From: Bondarzewia mesenterica
Taxonomy: Eukaryota > Basidiomycota > Agaricomycetes > Russulales > Bondarzewiaceae
Length of the DNA stretch: 40,013 nucleotides
Direction: 5' to 3'
NCBI GenBank assembly: GCA_004802705.1
Contig: SGPL01000311.1
Location: 1 to 40,013, forward strand
The notes below the pieces were generated by a model. The model worked only from the letters and a program-made list of their open reading frames with translations, was not told where the DNA came from and did no database searches. Both the position numbers and the translations under genes were made by a program. Of the stretch, positions 30,718 to 40,013 are shown one piece after another. Positions within the stretch are counted from its first letter, which is position 1. Every line of letters starts with the position of its first letter.

Positions 30718-31173
30718 TGAAAGAAGCAGTACTCACGCCATAGTCTGAAATCGGCCGAGATGTAGGGCGCCGCTGTAGAAGGCGCACCACCTTGTCCGTC
30801 ATATCGAAGGCCAAAACAATGACGGTGTAAGCCAACCACGTAGAGTAGTTAACGACAAAGTGCCTGTGATCCTTTAGTCAATTTGAATTAGCAGCAGGGC
30901 CACCACCAACCTCCATGTCATGTTCCACATCCTACTGAATGAGTGAGCTGATACTGGTAGAACGGCGAGTTTTGCTGCGAAGAGATCTATCAGCAAATAT
31001 GTCCGCTTAGTAGGTGGTAGCTTGATTGTTCGTCTGGGCGAACTGGACCAACACCACAACACCATTCCCGCCAATTCCGATATGTCGATGACGGGAGGCA
31101 GTGGGACATGTCGAGGTGGCTCTGCGCCGTGCGGGACATCGACTAGGGGTTGTGGTGTATGTAGGGATGTCAA
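30668..31173 (-). CDS. Small putative membrane protein, unrecognised
   Basis: Two exons on the minus strand join at an intron (about 30865-30910): MTSLHTPQPLVDVPHGAEPP, ISELAGMVLWCWSSSPRRT, YLLIDLFAAKLAVLPVS, MWNMTWR, then HFVVNYSTWLAYTVIVLAFDMTD and RPISDYG. Hydrophobic segments near LAGMVLWCW, LLIDLFAAKLAVLP and STWLAYTVIVLAF suggest membrane association. No family is recognised. It sits immediately upstream of the APH-like gene on the same strand, and its last coding exon runs out of frame into the APH start, so it might be the 5' part of that gene in a model I could not resolve. Confidence 0.35.
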
Positions 31174-33180
31174 TAGGCGCTCACATGTTGTTTTATGCGT
31201 CTCGCGACGAACTGTTAATGTGTGCGATAACGGCTTTGGGCACAGGGAATGGACATGGAGAGATGAAAGGTTAATTAACGAAGTATTCGAGCGTCAGATG
31301 ATTGCGACCAATTTGCGACGTCGTTCTGTGAACTCGGTCGTCCGCAGTGTGAAGAGGAACGCAAGATACTCTGATATTTCTGATATTGAAACAGTCGATT
31401 TTACGATTCCTGAAAAGGAAATCGTTCTTTTACCTGAGGTGGCGCCCGCGAAAGCCACCCAGTCGACTACACGGCAAAGACTAGAGAATTGAAAGTGGAC
31501 TACACCGGTAATCAGATATCCGGTCAATCGGCTAAGCAAGACAACAACAATTTGAGAAGTCGTGGGAATCGGAGTTCTAATTAAACTTGCTTCAATTACC
31601 TTGCTTGCAAGGTCTCTCCACGGGTCACAATTGTGGCTGAGCTGACATCGGGCACCAACCGGAGATTGCCAGATATACAGCAGCTCCGTCTTAAATTTTC
31701 TATCTATTGTGGAGCATTTGGTGGAGCAAGATCGGAACATTCGTTTTCAGTATTGGCTTTCCTTTTTTAGTTCGTAATTGACGGCGGTATTCTTCGGTTG
31801 TAAGTAGTTGGTCCCCGTGCTCTTTCGTCTTTTCTTCCAGTATTGCAGACGAAACGATTGACACCATGAATTTAACAGTGTAGTGAACTAACGTTTTATG
31901 GAATGTTAAATAACTCGTGCTAACTATGCGTTCAAAGGGCACGGAGATGGACTGTGAATGATCCCATGGACCGCGCATCACTTTCCCCGAAGGCGGTGTC
32001 TGTGTTGCGGACGCAGGTGATGGAATGTTCGAAGCGACCGTTGGTGTCTGACCGCTGGACATGCCCGCACTCGCCAACGAAGGCTCACGTGCACGTGGGA
32101 CAAATCCGCGGGGAACGACGGACAGTGGGTGGAAGATGGGTCGGGGAACGAAGGGACGCGTGAACTTCGATTTTCCCCTCGGAGGAATGGGACCCTCAGC
32201 GGGACGGAGGGCGACATACAGTAATTGTCCCGGAGCTACGCAAGGAATGATAGGTACTATAAACTCTTGCTACTGTTGCATGTAATGTACGAAACATAAC
32301 ATTAAAAATTATCCACCCTCTACGAAATATGTGCTCGTACTTGTATTATCGGTACTTTAACAATGCCTGACAGATGTTGCAAACCGCTATATCATGCACT
32401 TGACAAACAACAGGAAACTCCCGGCGAGCAAGGTCTGCGCCGACGCAGTCGGCACTTCCCCAAGTCCAAAGGTACGTACGAAAATGGTCCGTCGGTAGCC
32501 ATGTTGTATCAAGTGCGGACGGATGGGGACCCGGCAACTCTTCACAACAGGATCATGGGCGTCGCTCGACTCCAGTCAAATGAACTTTCACTACATCAAT
32601 GCACAATGAATGTCATTTTATTTCCATGTATGTGTGTAGATGTTTGCTGCCGGCTGTCACGGTGCTGCCACTGGCAGAAGTAAAGTGACGAAAACAGGAC
32701 GAAACAGGCTGTACACCCTGCCTCCTACTATGGTGTCTTTGTACGCATCAGACAGCTTTTCGAGTCTTAGCCTGCATATCCTTTAGCATAGCATTGCTTC
32801 AACGGACAACTGAGTGTTCCAAATCCAAAACATGCTCTTTTCATTGTTGCTTGTCCGGTAAGTACCTCCGTCGCTGTAAATGGATAGCGCGCTCAAAATT
32901 TCAATGATCGTCCTGCTAGACCGCATGTTTCACTCACGTACATATTGCTGGATTTCCCTGTCCTGATGTCCGTTGCTCGTCTTGATCATCACGGCCATTT
33001 TTTCCCTATATCATGTCGTGTTTCATGATCTTTTCAGCCAGTAAGTATCCCATTTTGTTCAAGCATCCACATATTTTTGATCTCCTAATATGTTTGCTGC
33101 CAATGAAGATCAGGCTTGATAGGAATAGAACCTTGCTACAGCTACAATTTATATGTGTATATGTGTAAAAATCGTTCGCT
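31174..33180. other. Region without a confidently recognised gene
   Basis: Two frames deserve mention. Plus 31022-31492 has a serine/arginine-rich end (RRRSVNSVVRSVKRNARYSD, DFTIPEKEIVLLPEV) but its first third is antisense to the small membrane protein. Minus 32077-31700 starts MASAGMSSGQTPTVASNIPS with MRGPWDHSQSISVPFE and later TTEEYRRQLRTKKGKPIL, which looks protein-like but matches nothing I know. From 32080 to 33180 I see only AT-rich and C/T-rich sequence without a gene. Confidence 0.35.
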
Positions 33181-33243
33181 ATGCGTACGAAATGACGGGT
33201 CTGCTAGGTCCGATCTGTTTATGCGGACGAAGAGGCCTGGATG

Positions 33244-33373
33244 AGAGGTTGTATCCGGTTTTGCTGACGAAAGTGGCCCAAATCGGGTGGTCCTATCACT
33301 CTTGCTGACGGAAGTGGCCCGAAAAGCATGCGGACGGAAAGGCCAAAAAGGCACGATTTTGGATACAACCTCT
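33244..33373. repeat. 130-bp inverted-repeat element, MITE-like
   Basis: Perfect 13-bp inverted ends AGAGGTTGTATCC (33244-33256) and GGATACAACCTCT (33361-33373) enclose 104 bp. Inside is a 19-bp direct repeat TTGCTGACG-AAGTGGCCC (33261-33279 and 33302-33320, one mismatch) and related TGCGGACGAAGAGGCC-type words. It has no coding capacity. No clear target-site duplication is seen. Confidence 0.55.
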
Positions 33374-33650
33374 TGCAGCATACGCAGGGGGCCTACAGAG
33401 ACGTACTGGGGCCGCCCGCCTCTGTGCCAGCTCCCTCACTCAGCGCTCGTTCAAGCCTGTTCAACTTCCAGAGTCCAAGTGAATAAATGCATTTTAAAAT
33501 TTACACAATCGTGAGGTGCTCCATACAGAATTTATTTTGCACATTAAATTTCTAACCTAAAATGCGTCTATCGCAGGCCCCTGTGGTAATAATACATGAG
33601 AGTCGACCGGCTCCACAGCAACTAGTGTTACTGAACCTCGGTTTCGGGAG

Positions 33651-33689
33651 GGATGGTCTCGGAATGAGGAATTATATCCGAGACCATCC
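33651..33689. repeat. Perfect 13-bp-arm hairpin
   Basis: Arms GGATGGTCTCGGA (33651-33663) and TCCGAGACCATCC (33677-33689) are perfect inverted copies around a 13-base loop. It lies about 80 bp upstream of the TATA-like box of the next gene and could be a regulatory hairpin or a small mobile-element footprint. Confidence 0.8.
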
Positions 33690-33771
33690 TCAGACTCACT
33701 TGCAGTACTGTTGACCTCATCAGCATGGAGAGGTCAACTGAGACTTGTCACTTCCGAAGTGTTTTTTTGCG

Positions 33772-33778
33772 TATAAAT
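33772..33778 (+). promoter_or_regulatory. TATA-like box of the small secreted-type protein gene
   Basis: TATAAAT at 33772-33778 is followed by a C/T/A-rich leader, without ATG from about 33800 on, until the start at 33906. The spacing suits a fungal core promoter with transcription start near 33800-33820. Confidence 0.5.
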
Positions 33779-33905
33779 TCCCGTGTCCTCCAGTTTCTAA
33801 CGTATCCAATTCCATCATCACAACCACAACCACCTATCACTTTACACCTCATTCTCATCACTGCGAATCCACCAGTTCTCAATTTACTCCCCACACCAAT
33901 CCAAT

Positions 33906-34458
33906 ATGCTGGCCATGATCACCATCGTTGTGACCCTCTGTGTCGCACTCTCAGACTCGGTAGTCGCAAGGGTGTTCGCAGACGCCGTACGTCGGTCTTT
34001 TCTCTTCTTTTCGAATGCGCTAATATATCAGCGACTCCAGCTCTATGGGCCTACCCCTAAGCCTACGTCCTATTTTCCCGCCGTTCCGCGGGTTGAGAAT
34101 CCCAAGCAGAAGCGCACCGTAAGATTCGCATCCCCAATTGCGACAGTGCTCTCCTTCGATATCCCCGAAGCAGAACGTCCTGAAATCACCAGGCGTGCGG
34201 CTTCTTTGACTGTGCCGCAGGTGTCGAAGACTCCCGCTGAGCATGGTACGTCCTTTTCTTGAATTACCACTTGAAATCGAAATTGACATGTCATTTACAG
34301 TCTCAAGACCGAAACTTGATGGCTTGATCATGCCCTCCGTTGCGTCTTTGAAAACCAAGAACGGTTCTTACTACCCTCCCTCTTCTCCTGTCTGGAGGCG
34401 CACCGGTGTGTTGTATCGTGCGCGTTTCACATCTTACTTTACCCGCCGAGCAGCGTAG
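33906..34458 (+). CDS. Small hypothetical protein with possible signal peptide
   Basis: ATG 33906 gives MLAMITIVVTLCVALSDSVV, a hydrophobic start that could be a signal peptide or anchor. After an intron comes RLQLYGPTPKPTSYFPAVPR, then KRTVRFASPIATVLSFDIPE and RRAASLTVPQVSKTPAEH, another intron, then VSRPKLDGLIMPSVASL and VWRRTGVLYRARFTSYFTRR, ending TAG at 34458. Both introns are GT-AG and the frame is intact, and a TATA-like box lies 130 bp upstream, so it is probably a real gene of about 150 residues. No domain is recognised. Confidence 0.55.
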
Positions 34459-34940
34459 CTGCGTTCAGATCCCTGCTAGTTTGGCATTCACTGCTTCGTT
34501 GTAGCTTTACCTAGACATTATTGTTCTTGGATCGCTGGATGATTCAGGGGTAATCTCCCAGTCCATCTTGTAGATGTTTCTGTTCTGTTCTGTATAAATT
34601 CACAGTTGAAAAATATATGTATATCATCACAATCATCATAGAATCCAGTCGTTCAACTCAAAGATGCGAAAGTTCTATGTTGAAGAGACCAATACTGAGG
34701 TTGCCAAAAGCGGCAGTGAACGAGTCGAGCACGCCGCTACGGCGAGTCGGTCCGCCGACGGTTTGTTCACGACCGTGGTACCACATTGCTTGATATAATC
34801 TTTTTCTTGGTCCCCACGGCGCCTACACTTCTGCTCTACGGCATGCGAGCCTGAACCCACCCTATCTCCTTCTCTCCCATCCTTTGCCCACCAGCGCGAC
34901 AGTCTAATCTTTCATCTTCGCCACACACCTACCCCAGTCG
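34459..34940. other. Intergenic region, no gene
   Basis: Contains the 3' end of the small protein gene (AT-rich, with ATATATGTATAT near 34613) and the promoter of the F-box gene, whose leader before 34941 is C/T-rich. Nothing else is seen. Confidence 0.5.
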
Positions 34941-36433
34941 ATGAGCTACACGGAAACGATAATTGAGCCTCCCGCGGTGTTCCTTCGCCCGCGGCCTCTG
35001 GCATTGACCCCAGGCAGCTTTGTTCTGCTGCCGCTGCTTCCAAAGAGACCTCCCCCGAAGGCGCTTCCTGCGGAGGTGTGGTCAAAAGTACTCGAGTACG
35101 CATTCTCACATGATGCAATGAAGAATATGGAAGTGAGGGAGCGGAGGGCGGCGTTGAGGGCTAACTGGAATATGGTGTTTGTGTGTATGAGCTGGAAGGT
35201 AAGTGCTCTAGGATTGATATGCCACATTACCTTTTCGTTGTGTATGCGAGTAGTTCATGGGATCAAGACATTGTCCACGTACTTTTCATGCGATCTATGA
35301 ATATGTTTAACGAACTGATGCTGCCTGCTCTTATTCGTTGACAGGACATGGCATTACCACTATACTATGCCAACGTCAATATCTTTACTTTGTCCTCGCT
35401 GGAGAAGTTTGTCTCCCACATATACAGTTCTGACCAGAAATGGGACTCCATCCGGCGTATACCCTATTCTACCCCTGGACGATGGGTACAATCTTTGGAC
35501 ATATCCGACATCGTCCTCACGCTCAATTCTGAGTTGTTCTTCATGGATTTACAACTTACCAAACTATTCCCGCTCCTCCCATTCCTGGCGCACTTGACGC
35601 TTCATTCTGACCTGATCCTCAGCAACCGGGCACTGGAGGCTCTACGATTAAAAGATGGGATCGAGAGACTACAGGTGTTGAACGGGCTTAAGGTGTCCCC
35701 GCCCGAGGCGAGGACATCTGTTTTTGACATGTACGAACCTGTGTTTGACCTCCTTCAATGTTGCGAGGGTCTTGAAAGATTGGCGTTGGCGAGCCCAGAC
35801 GACGAAAAGACCCACCAGCATGCCGTTCTTGAATCAGAAGCAGACCTCCCCTCACCTCCATCATCCCGACCACTGCGACTTCCCCTCCTCCAAACTCTCT
35901 CTCTCCTCACCATACCCCTCTCGCCGCTCTTCACCGCTCTCATTCACGCGCCTCTTCCTTCCCTCCATCATCTAATGATAACCCCTTACGATGACAGTCT
36001 GGCCTCACCTACAACGGCTCTCCTTTCCGCCCATGGCACCTTTCTCACTACGCTTCAGTTGAATAGCCCAAAGCACTGGCCCACAATCCCCCACCCCTCG
36101 CCGTCGTCCCTCCTCCTCACATCTCCCGCACTTAAACACCTCTCTCTCGATTACCCGCTTCCGACCCTGAAACTACCTCAGGGGGCCACGCACCCCCTGC
36201 GCGTGCTCACCATTCCACGGCCGAATAGCAGGTTTCTCCGCGAGCTCGAGGCCCTACTCCCGCGGTTGCCGAAGTTCCAGGCTGTGCGCATGAAGAATGT
36301 AAAATGGCTCCGGCGTGGGGTCTCGGGTAAGGCGCTCGAGGCGGGTGTGCAGGGTGAGATGAGGGATTGGAGGAGACGTCTCGGGAGGAAAGGTGTCAGA
36401 CTGTTGGATGGGGACTGGCGTGATCCGGAGTAA
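34941..36433 (+). CDS. F-box/LRR-like protein
   Basis: Exon 1 (34941-35198) starts MSYTETIIEPPAVFLRPRPL and contains the F-box-like LPAEVWSKVLEYAF...NMVFVCMSWK. An intron (35199-35344) precedes exon 2, which starts DMALPLYYANVNIFTLSSLE and runs open to TAA at 36431-36433. The rest is made of irregular leucine-rich stretches (FPLLPFLAHLTLHSDL, GLERLALASPDD, LPLLQTLSLLTIPL, ALKHLSLDYPLP, LRELEALLPRLPKFQAV), typical of fungal F-box proteins, and ends with a basic LRRGVSGKALEAG, WRRRLGRKGVRLL segment. Total is about 446 residues. F-box proteins join Skp1-cullin-1 ubiquitin ligases and pick substrates through the LRR part; the substrate is unknown. Frame is intact across the long second exon. Confidence 0.75.
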
Positions 36434-37035
36434 TGGGATGTTTCAGGTGCCAGTCGGGGAGCAGTGGGTGGCTCTCGATTTGACCGGCCATTTTTCCAAT
36501 CTGTCTTGCAGGGCGGTGCTATAGTTGTCGATATGTCTTACGGTTGTAAATGTCTTTGTTGTTTGTTGCGGTGGATTGCTGATGTTGTATCACTACTGAC
36601 TCGTGTTCTTAGTACTTATTTCTATACCTCCTATGCACCTCCCCACTTACCTCTCATTGTCTGATCTTTGGAAACGCCTTTCACGTCTAAATGCAACTCC
36701 GGATCTCTCCGAAGGAGTGTGCAGAGGAGTCAATATCGCGATCACATGTTCGGATGGACGCGCTGGTCCGCTCAACAGACTCAACTTTGCATTTTGTTAC
36801 AAGTTAACCACGATATCGCGGAGTATCGCGGTCTGCTCTTCATCACCGCATACATCGTCACCATCAAGTTATGTCGTCTGCCTAGACCCCCCCTCGATCT
36901 CTCTTCCTATTATTCTACCATGAGAACTCGGCGAGTAGCCCGCCAGAGCCCGCCCTTCTAGCTCTTTGATTATAGCGCAGGAGAGCGCAGGCTTCCCATG
37001 ATCACCGAGTCATTTCGTATCCTGGAGCGCCTCTG
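36434..37035. other. Intergenic region, no gene
   Basis: Short frames only; none recognised. Low-complexity C/T-rich stretches near 36600-36660 and 36840-36910. Confidence 0.45.
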
Positions 37036-37727
37036 CTGCCGACAGAGCTAGTCTATGATATTACGCTTTATGCGCTTGGCGACTATCTGGCCGACTTCTT
37101 GACAGCGCCAGAGAGGGGATGGGATCACTGCTCTACTACACTCGACTTTCCAGATACGAGCTTGCACGATCAAGCTTTTAAGATATTTAGATGAAGAAAC
37201 ATTCATCAATGTCCAGACAAGGTGAGAATTTCCTCAGTGGTGTGATGTGTTCGGTTTATCTATTATGTCGTAGGAAAACAATCAACTATTTCTCCACTCT
37301 AACTCCCCTCCGCCAACTGTCCAAGCTCGCATACCACTCCCCAGGCGACATATTTCATCCACCAAAGCCCAAAATTTTGAGCCATCGCACCATTCGTAAA
37401 CCCCTCACGCGTTTCGCGCGCATAGCGATTCACGTCCTCATGAACGCGGCGCGCACCAGAGTTTTCGTCAAGCGCGGCAAGACAGACCGCGAACTGCGTC
37501 AGCACACGTATAACTTTGGCGATCTGATAACGTTCCATAAGGACTACATGTCCATTTCTGCGCTCGTCCGACACAGACTATTGGAACCTGTCGCAGAGAA
37601 GGTCGTAGAATCGGTCGTAGTGTGGGAGAGGAGTGAGTGTGATGCATTTTATTTGTTCCCCCCTCTTCTGGCTCGTTTCTTAGTTGGTTGGAACGGGGGT
37701 CTGCTCTTCACTAGTGCTCAAAATTGA
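37036..37727 (+). pseudogene. Degenerate F-box-like gene
   Basis: The plus strand at 37036 reads LPTELVYDITLYALGDYLAD and PERGWDHCSTTLDF, an F-box-like start seen in large families of Agaricomycete proteins. The homologous frame then shifts by one (near 37150) to IRACTIKLLRYLDEETFINV. A further piece follows after a short intron-like gap: TPLRQLSKLAYHSPGDIFHP, RFARIAIHVLMNAARTRVFV, THKDYMS-type segment FGDLITFHKDYMSISALVRH and EPVAEKVVESVVVWERSE. No clear start codon in frame with the first piece is seen. It is either a frameshifted gene or one with a non-obvious intron. Function would be substrate selection for ubiquitination, by analogy only. Confidence 0.4.
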
Positions 37728-37877
37728 ATTCATCGTCAAACCTTTCTTCTGTCTCGTGCCATGGATCATCGACCCTCAGACTGCCCCCCAGGTGTGTTCC
37801 TAATTGATTTTTCTATTCGCGCAGTTAATTCATCTTCGCGACCTCGGCTTCAAACGAATTCTTAGAATTTTCCCTTC

Positions 37878-38201
37878 GTGATGCTTGGAAGGGCTCTTAC
37901 CATCCCACCCGCAAACAGTGTGCCTTGCTTCACCAACCTACATTGTGAGCTCGTCAAATGGTTCCGTCTAGGGCAAGTTGCCATACCCCCGATCACGAAG
38001 GAAGAGCTCGGGAGGGTAACGTTCTTCGATACCGGTCGCTGTATGTTCCTTGAGCAGTCCGGACATGTCGGCATGTCTTTTTTCGGGCTCTTAACGAGAC
38101 ACATCGGGCCTTTCTTGACAGAGAGCCAGCGGACTCTCTATCTAGATGGGACGTTTGATTTCAATCACGATGGGCTCTCCAGTAACTTCCAGTGCAATTG
38201 A
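37878..38201 (+). CDS. Hypothetical protein, unrecognised
   Basis: ATG 37878 opens MLGRALTIPPANSVPCFTNL, continues GQVAIPPITKEELGRVTFFD, FLEQSGHVGMSFFGLLTRHI, and stops at TGA 38201. A second frame directly after (38208-38432) is hydrophobic (RRMFMFAIFVGFCLGHDFIY) and could be a later exon. No family is recognised and no upstream signals are convincing; it may be a chance frame. Confidence 0.25.
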   Translation: MMLGRALTIPPANSVPCFTNLHCELVKWFRLGQVAIPPITKEELGRVTFFDTGRCMFLEQSGHVGMSFFGLLTRHIGPFLTESQRTLYLDGTFDFNHDGLSSNFQCN

Positions 38202-38709
38202 TGCGTTGTGGCTGTACTGTCCCTGTACGGCGCCCTTTGCGAGCGTCGTATGTTCATGTTTGCTATCTTCGTCGGCTTTTGCCTTGGACACGATTTTATC
38301 TACCTCAAAGGTTCATTCAATAGCGATTGCTCGCATGTTCAGCCTATGGAGTTTCCACACGTGATTCCTTTCACCTATTTCCCTCTACCTCCATTTGCGC
38401 TGCAGCTTGGTTTCAGTCAACGTGCAGAATAAAAGGCATGACTGGATTTTAGAGGGGTTGTTCGTCTTCTTTCCGGGTGAGCGCGCTTTCTTGATTGCCC
38501 CAAGAACCATTTTTTTAATGAAGACGACGCGTATGGCGTTGAACCTGTGTCTTAAAACCTTGTCCTCCTGAGGTGAGTGAAGAAAACATTCCACCCTCCC
38601 ACGCCACGGCTACCTCCTGAGTTCTGAAGTTCCTCTCAAGCCATCTTCGTGCCTTCGCGGCGAAGAACCCCAGTCCTTTCCTTGCCTTGAAGTAAACCGT
38701 GCTATAGAA
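38202..38709. other. No confidently recognised gene; 3' flank of PhzF gene
   Basis: Apart from the hydrophobic frame at 38208-38432, nothing recognisable. The right part is the 3' flank of the minus-strand PhzF gene. Confidence 0.4.
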
Positions 38710-39688
38710 TCACAAGAACAGCTCTTCTTTTAGCACCGCCGTCACCTGTCCCGCCAACCTTACAAGTCCCTCTTCCTCGTCAACAAGCACCCTCAAGTCA
38801 CCGCCTCTGGAGCTGACCTGTTTCGCCATCATCACCCCTGTCAATTGCTTCTTCTGTTTCCAGTATGGACCAGCGAGGCAATGCGCGGTCCCGCATACAT
38901 GGTCCTCAGAAATACCCGCCGACGGCGCGAACATGCGCGAGTGGAACGCCACGTTGGAATCGTCGTTCGACGGAGTCGTAAGTACATGGACGGTGAAAGG
39001 TGAGTCCAGCTGTTAGTGGCCGATGTAAATACTCTTGTAGAGCGAACCTGCTCGGGCGATTCGGAGCATGAAGAGAGAAACTGACCAGAGCGTGCGTATT
39101 CACTTCAAGCGTCGCCAGATCCGTCCCGTCCACGTCCACCAGGACATATTGAGCGTAGTTTGAGTCTCCCCGCCCCGTGAACCTGATCTCTATGTCCTCA
39201 CCCAAGGCGCGCGCGAGAACAGTTCGCAATTTTGCCGCGTCAGCCCCAGTAACTTCCGTGACCGAGCCCGCGTCCAGCGCGATTTCAATCTTGCTGTCCT
39301 CGACGCGGCGCGCAACGGCTACCCGACCTTTACTCGACACGAATCGCAGTGTCGTGACGGATTGCGAAACGAGCGAGCCCTGCGTCAAGATCGCCTGCGC
39401 TGCCGCGAGTGTGCCGTGCCCACACATCGGCACCTCCCTGCATGGTGTGAACCAGCGCGTGTCGAACGTCGCGGACTCGGGCGCGGACTCAAACAACGCC
39501 GCGGCGGGGGAGACGAAGGTCGTGATGGGCTGGTTGAGGTTTTTAGCAATTGTGAGCAGCGCCTCATCGGTGAATGTCGAAAACGAGCCTGGGGGTATGA
39601 AAACGACCGCTGCTGGATTTCCTCCTGCGACACTATTCGTGAACGCGTTCAGGACGTTGAAAGGAACGGTTTTGGTCTCAACAGGCAT
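38710..39688 (-). CDS. PhzF-family (phenazine biosynthesis-like) isomerase
   Basis: ATG 39688 gives MPVETKTVPFNVLNAFTNSV, then GGNPAAVVFIPPGSF, LLTIAKNLNQPITTFVSP, FDTRWFTPCREVPMCGHGTL, VLARALGEDIEIRFTGRGDS and YVLVDVDGTDLATLEVN. An intron (about 39004-39088, GT-AG) leads to LDSPFTVHVLTTPSNDDSNV, AFHSRMFAPSAGISEDHVCG and TAHCLAGPYW, ending at TGA 38710. The two PhzF half-barrels with CGHGTL and EDHVCGTAH are complete, and about 295 residues is the usual size. Family members isomerise small metabolites; the fungal substrate is unknown. Where most members have N-L-S-E-T around the catalytic Glu, this one has N-Q-P-I-T, so the Glu is absent at the aligned site. An in-frame ATG at 39790 is less likely as the start, since 39688 precedes the conserved fold directly. 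Confidence 0.85.
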
Positions 39689-40013
39689 GAGGGATATAGC
39701 TCGATCGACCGGCTTTATTGACGGCGGACACTTGGTATTCTCTATAAATGTTTTCCGTGTAATACAGTTTTCTACGGTGTAATGAAACACCCAAAATTAT
39801 AGTGCCTGCTGTGTACACAACTCCACAATTTTCAGTAATCAAACTTGTACATTAGATTCAAACATGTTTGCATGAGACTCTCCATGTCTCAAATTTCTTA
39901 TCGGCAAAGGATGTATGCCAGATTGCACCCAAGTCAGTCAAAGTCGAAACAGTGGCGCATCCGACATAATGAAACAGGTCACATCACACCTGATAACTGA
40001 TGAGATAATGCGA

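Noticed and set aside
31022..31492. Plus-strand 156-codon frame as a gene
   Set aside because: Its first third is antisense to a better-supported minus exon and composition is low-complexity; no family recognised.
39177..39782. Plus-strand 201-codon frame
   Set aside because: Antisense to the PhzF gene, whose motifs are clear.
1..40013. CRISPR arrays, tRNA, rRNA or bacterial-type operons
   Set aside because: No regularly spaced repeats with unique spacers, no cloverleaf with A/B boxes that I could fold by eye, and the gene structure is eukaryotic.

Overview
This window looks like a chromosome segment of a basidiomycete fungus, most likely an Agaricomycete. The genes carry many introns of about 50-60 bp with branch-point-like TAAT/TGAC signals. 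The mobile elements are types common in mushroom-forming fungi (a Copia LTR retrotransposon, a Plavaka-type CACTA-like DNA transposon with a DUF6532 gene). The host genes are typical fungal ones (SWC5/BCNT, FAP7/AK6, DUF4336, F-box/LRR, PhzF, APH-like kinase). Two N bases (30166, 30224) show this is draft sequence, so isolated homopolymer frameshifts may be errors.

Layout. Positions 1-4360 hold the 5' part of a Copia retrotransposon on the minus strand (gag, protease, integrase, reverse transcriptase, start of RNase H) with its LTR region on the right, which contains a 61-bp tandem repeat. The element is dead: I count seven premature stops plus frameshifts. Positions 4361-16551 look like one 12.2-kb DNA transposon, bounded by inverted C-run ends (CCCCCCTCCTAAT-GAG at both ends, inverted). 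Inside it are a Plavaka-type transposase (minus, two in-frame stops), a divergently transcribed DUF6532 gene (plus), and, between the transposase and the left end, a row of truncated host-gene pieces. These are PA2G4/Ebp1-like, BET double-bromodomain (Bdf1-like) and Mdv1-like WD40 fragments, all minus strand, and a possible KEX1-like C-terminal tail on the plus strand. This resembles transduplication of host gene fragments by a CACTA-like element and is the most interesting feature here.

Positions 16972-29763 carry host genes. They are a DUF4336 metallo-beta-lactamase-like protein; a cluster of three related C2H2 zinc-finger genes, one ending in a RING finger, whose exons each encode one finger module and start with a His codon; SWC5 (SWR1 chromatin-remodelling subunit) lying inside that cluster; FAP7/AK6 adenylate kinase (ribosome biogenesis); and a short DUF7770-like protein. 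Positions 29842-39688 carry an APH-like kinase, a small membrane protein, a small secreted-type protein, an F-box/LRR protein, a degenerate F-box-like gene and a PhzF-family protein. Gene-poor stretches lie at 18234-20400 and about 31200-33900; the latter holds two short inverted-repeat structures.

The host genes show no operon-like logic, as expected for a fungus. The functional links seen are within the transposon (transposase plus DUF6532 partner) and within the zinc-finger cluster (local duplication). All functional calls rest on reading translated sequence and remembered family motifs; no database search was possible.
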